Assembly: GCA_013375355.1 (NCBI GenBank) | Contig: JABXJV010000019.1 | Location: 1 to 6,445 of the forward strand | Source: Candidatus Helarchaeota archaeon | GTDB lineage: Archaea; Asgardarchaeota; Lokiarchaeia; Helarchaeales; JABXJV01 | DNA length: 6,445 bases | Direction of reading: 5' to 3' | Part shown: positions 5,132 through 6,445 of the stretch, piece by piece | Numbering within the stretch: position 1 is the first letter of the stretch | Layout: every line of letters begins with the position of its first letter | The notes under the pieces: generated by a model | Database searches by the model: none | What the model was told of the DNA's origin: nothing | What the model saw: the letters and a program-made list of their open reading frames with translations, nothing else | Position numbers and translations under genes: made by a program

Positions 5132-5902
5132 ATGATTGAAATTGTTCTTCTCGGAACTGGGGTTTTACTTCCAAATAAATCTCGTAATGCTTCCGGCTTA
5201 ATAATATCAATAAAAAACAAATACAAGCAAGATTTTTTACTTTTTGACTGTGGAAATGGTGTTCTTCGTCAAATTGAGAAAGCTGGAATTTATTTTAAAA
5301 ACATATATAATGTATTTTTTAGCCATTTTCATGCAGATCATTTTTCAGATTTTGGACCTCTCGTTATGGCTAATAGAATGGTTAATAGATCTGATAAATT
5401 ATTTATTTATGGACCAGAAGGAATTAATGATATAGTTCATGCACTCCTTGAAAAAGTCTATCCATATCTTGAAGAAACTTTAGATTTTATAAAAATTTAT
5501 GAAATTGAAGAGGGGTTAGTCAAAAAAACGAGTTTATGGAAAGTTTATTCCACTAAAGTTGAGCACCCAAGCTCATTAGGTTATAAACTAGAAGCAGAAT
5601 CGAAAAGTATAATAATTAGTGGAGATACAGGTTATTCAGAAAATCTTTTAAATTTATCGAAGGATGCAGATGTTTTGATTCATGAATGCTCTAATCCGGA
5701 TAAGGAGGGGCAATTTAAAACGTCACATATTATTCCCTCAAAACTAGGAGAATTTGCAAAAGAAGCCAATGTAAAAAAATTAGTTTTAACACATTTATAC
5801 CCAGTTTGTACAGGGAGGGAGAAAGAAATGGTGAAGAGTATAAGAAAAAATTACAAAGGGAAAGTAATTGTAGGAAAAGATCTCATAAAAATAAGGTTGT
5901 AA
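5132..5902 (+). CDS. Metallo-beta-lactamase-fold hydrolase, RNase Z/arylsulfatase-like
   Basis: This 256-aa protein starts with MIEIVLLGTG, the usual first strand of the fold. SHFHADH (64-70) supplies His65, His67, Asp69 and His70; VEHP (143-146) His145; SGDTG (163-167) the bridging Asp165; SHIIPSKLGEFA (198-209) His199; and LTHLYP (219-224) His221. The set and order are those of the two-zinc RNase Z/ElaC and AtsA-like group (COG1234 type). DVLIHECS (180-187) matches the RNase Z HEAT block but differs in its last residues. RNase Z uses a flexible arm (exosite) to hold tRNA; here the stretch between GPEGI (94-98) and VEHP is only about 45 residues with no obvious arm, so another phosphodiesterase or sulfatase-like role is at least as likely as tRNA 3' processing. 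It is cytosolic. It is divergently transcribed from the acylase and predicted leaderless. Fold and metal site are certain; substrate is not. Confidence 0.92.
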   Translation: MIEIVLLGTGVLLPNKSRNASGLIISIKNKYKQDFLLFDCGNGVLRQIEKAGIYFKNIYNVFFSHFHADHFSDFGPLVMANRMVNRSDKLFIYGPEGINDIVHALLEKVYPYLEETLDFIKIYEIEEGLVKKTSLWKVYSTKVEHPSSLGYKLEAESKSIIISGDTGYSENLLNLSKDADVLIHECSNPDKEGQFKTSHIIPSKLGEFAKEANVKKLVLTHLYPVCTGREKEMVKSIRKNYKGKVIVGKDLIKIRL

Positions 5903-5948
5903 CTCTTAAATTTATTCATATACATTTTTAAAAAAATTATACCTTTAG

Positions 5949-5955
5949 TTTTTTT
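5949..5955 (+). terminator. T-run, possible archaeal terminator of the metallo-hydrolase gene
   Basis: Seven T residues lie 47 nt after the stop codon at 5902, following a shorter T-run at about 5928-5932. Archaeal RNA polymerase stops at oligo-T without needing a hairpin. The run also sits at the broken edge of the PIN remnant, where it may mark the slip or join that destroyed that gene. Confidence 0.3.
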
Positions 5956-5957
5956 CG

Positions 5958-6068
5958 AGTTGGAATTTTAAACATATTGTAAAAGTTCGTACAAGACGAG
6001 AAGTAAATCTTATAAATAGTCTTATGGGATATGATTTAATAGAAATAATAGCTCCACCAGAATTATAA
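5958..6068 (+). pseudogene. C-terminal remnant of a second PIN-domain toxin
   Basis: The frame from AGT at 5958 to TAA at 6066-6068 encodes 36 residues beginning SWNFKHIV and ending APPEL. It aligns with residues 117-152 of the PIN protein at 1539-2012 without any gap: 18 of 36 positions are identical by my count, including SWNFKHIV, the GY pair and the LxEI...P.E tail. An in-frame TAG at 5946-5948 and unrelated DNA upstream mean that the first roughly 115 residues, with all the catalytic acids, are gone; the metallo-hydrolase gene ends only 55 nt before. The preceding bases CTTTAGTT would read LV in another frame, matching the residues expected there, so a frameshift in the T-run probably adds to the deletion. 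No start codon is usable for a full domain. It can no longer be a nuclease. It was probably the toxin of the partner gene at 6083. Confidence 0.8.
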
Positions 6069-6082
6069 AAGGTAAAAAGAAT

Positions 6083-6262
6083 ATGAATTTATCAAAAAGT
6101 GAAAAAGAGCGTTTATTGAAGGAAGTTCAAGAAGAATTTCCTGAGGATTTGATGATGCAAGAGATCCATTATATACGTCTGTTACATCATTACAAAACAG
6201 AAAAGCTTTCAAAAGAAAAACGTATAAAATTTTACAAAAAAATTGAAAAAACTGCTATTTAA
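6083..6262 (+). CDS. Orphan antitoxin-like protein (59 aa) behind the PIN remnant
   Basis: The ATG at 6083 opens 59 codons ending in TAA at 6260-6262. A weak AAAGGT lies about 10 nt upstream. The peptide is charged and helical: SKSEKERLLKEVQEEF (4-19), then LMMQEIHYIRLLHHYKTEK (23-41), then LSKEKRIKFYKK (42-53). I recall the pattern (D/E)xMMQEIHYIRLLHxYxTxxxSxExRIxFxxx in short proteins encoded directly behind PIN genes and regarded as their antitoxins; this is memory, not a search. The gene lies 14 nt after the stop of the PIN remnant, the same order (toxin first) as the intact pair at 1539-2145, although the two partner proteins look unrelated. It is intact while its toxin is truncated. It has no evident promoter of its own, so expression is uncertain. 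Confidence 0.72.
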   Translation: MNLSKSEKERLLKEVQEEFPEDLMMQEIHYIRLLHHYKTEKLSKEKRIKFYKKIEKTAI

Positions 6263-6301
6263 TACATTATTTTTCCTAGTGAATTAATCAATATATTTTC
6301 C

Positions 6302-6308
6302 TATAAAA
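6302..6308 (+). promoter_or_regulatory. Possible TATA box near the right edge
   Basis: TATAAAA, about 43 nt before the ATG at 6351, would give a start near 6330 and a short leader. The AT-rich context makes this a weak call. Confidence 0.3.
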
Positions 6309-6345
6309 TTGTTGTTGAATAATATCAATAATGACATAGATGTAT

Positions 6346-6432
6346 GGACCATGTTAAAAACTGGAGCTGGGGGATATCTACCCCTATACAAAATTTTTTC
6401 TTCGGTAGGAAAAGTTAAGGTGCTCATGGTCC
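6346..6432. repeat. Inverted repeat GGACCATG/CATGGTCC near the right edge
   Basis: GGACCATG (6346-6353) and CATGGTCC (6425-6432) are exact reverse complements 71 nt apart. Outside them CATAG (6335-6339) and CTATG (6436-6440) also pair, with a few unpaired bases between. Inside, GGGG and CCCC (about 6369-6384) can form a small hairpin. This could be a structured RNA, element ends, or chance within a coding region. Confidence 0.35.
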
Positions 6433-6445
6433 TGTCTATGGTAGA
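6351..6445 (+). CDS. Possible start of a winged-helix regulator, cut by window edge
   Basis: From the ATG at 6351 the frame stays open to the edge (31 full codons). It reads MLKTGAGGYLPLYKIF and then SSVGKVKVLMVLSMV. The second part resembles the first helices of archaeal winged-helix (ArsR/MarR-like) regulators, which often begin with a pattern like IFSSKGRxKIL. Base composition rises here relative to the preceding AT-rich stretch, consistent with coding. No ribosome binding site is visible; a TATAAAA at 6302 could drive it. TTG codons further upstream in the same frame (6309-6317) are alternative starts. With so few residues this is tentative, and an inverted repeat overlaps the same bases. 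Confidence 0.35.
   Translation, partial: MLKTGAGGYLPLYKIFSSVGKVKVLMVLSMV

Noticed and set aside
5244..5435. Plus-strand frame of 63 codons inside the metallo-hydrolase gene
   Set aside because: It is another frame of a gene whose metal-binding motifs fix the true frame.
2584..5902. Idea that the acylase and metallo-hydrolase form a quorum-quenching (acylase plus lactonase) or beta-lactam degrading locus
   Set aside because: The hydrolase has the RNase Z/AtsA-like ligand pattern rather than a specific lactonase or lactamase signature, the genes are divergent, and no substrate can be deduced.
5132..6262. Fusion or operon between the metallo-hydrolase and the second PIN module
   Set aside because: The stop at 5902, T-runs and the truncated PIN frame with an in-frame TAG at 5946 argue against fusion. 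Their closeness is better explained by deletion of the PIN N-terminus.
1..6445. Search by eye for CRISPR arrays, tRNA or rRNA genes and insertion-sequence transposases
   Set aside because: No regularly spaced repeats, no tRNA T-loop/acceptor pattern, no rRNA segment and no transposase motif were seen.

Overview
The window looks archaeal and AT-rich. The evidence is a canonical archaeal TATA box with a purine-rich BRE ahead of the gene at 2345, another TATA box placed for a leaderless mRNA ahead of the gene at 5132, and sparse but recognisable GAGGTG-type ribosome binding sites. The gene content fits: PIN toxin modules, an RNase Z-like metallo-hydrolase and a cytosolic penicillin-acylase-type Ntn hydrolase. 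I cannot name the lineage from sequence alone. The repeated small toxin-antitoxin modules and one decayed copy make it an accessory-type region rather than a conserved operon.

Layout. 1-966 (minus) is the N-terminal 322 codons of an M20-family peptidase-like protein running off the left edge. Parts of it are clearly richer in G+C than the genes to its right, and two of its expected metal-ligand positions are substituted. 1084-1329 (minus) is a small double zinc-ribbon protein. 1330-1538 is AT-rich non-coding DNA holding a hairpin and a 14-bp perfect palindrome that nearly abuts the next start codon. 1539-2145 (plus) is a toxin-antitoxin pair: a PIN-domain ribonuclease toxin and an overlapping 47-aa partner. 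2146-2344 is non-coding, with a perfect 11-bp inverted repeat and an archaeal promoter. 2345-2551 (plus) is an unrecognised 68-aa protein. 2584-4968 (minus) is a full-length penicillin acylase family protein that ends convergently to it over an AT hairpin.

From the divergent intergenic region at about 4996-5131, 5132-5902 (plus) encodes an RNase Z/arylsulfatase-like metallo-beta-lactamase-fold hydrolase. Just behind it is a wreck: the last 36 residues of a second PIN toxin, alignable without gaps to the first one, followed by an intact 59-aa antitoxin-like gene at 6083-6262. The right edge may hold the start of a winged-helix regulator (from 6351), though an inverted repeat overlaps the same bases.

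How it fits together. The only firm functional couplings are within the two PIN/partner modules. The acylase, metallo-hydrolase and M20-like protein are all hydrolases, two of them of amide bonds, but no shared pathway can be read from the sequence. I found no clearly new multi-gene system. The best leads are the decayed toxin with a surviving partner gene, the metal-ligand-substituted M20 protein, and the apparent AUU start of the acylase.
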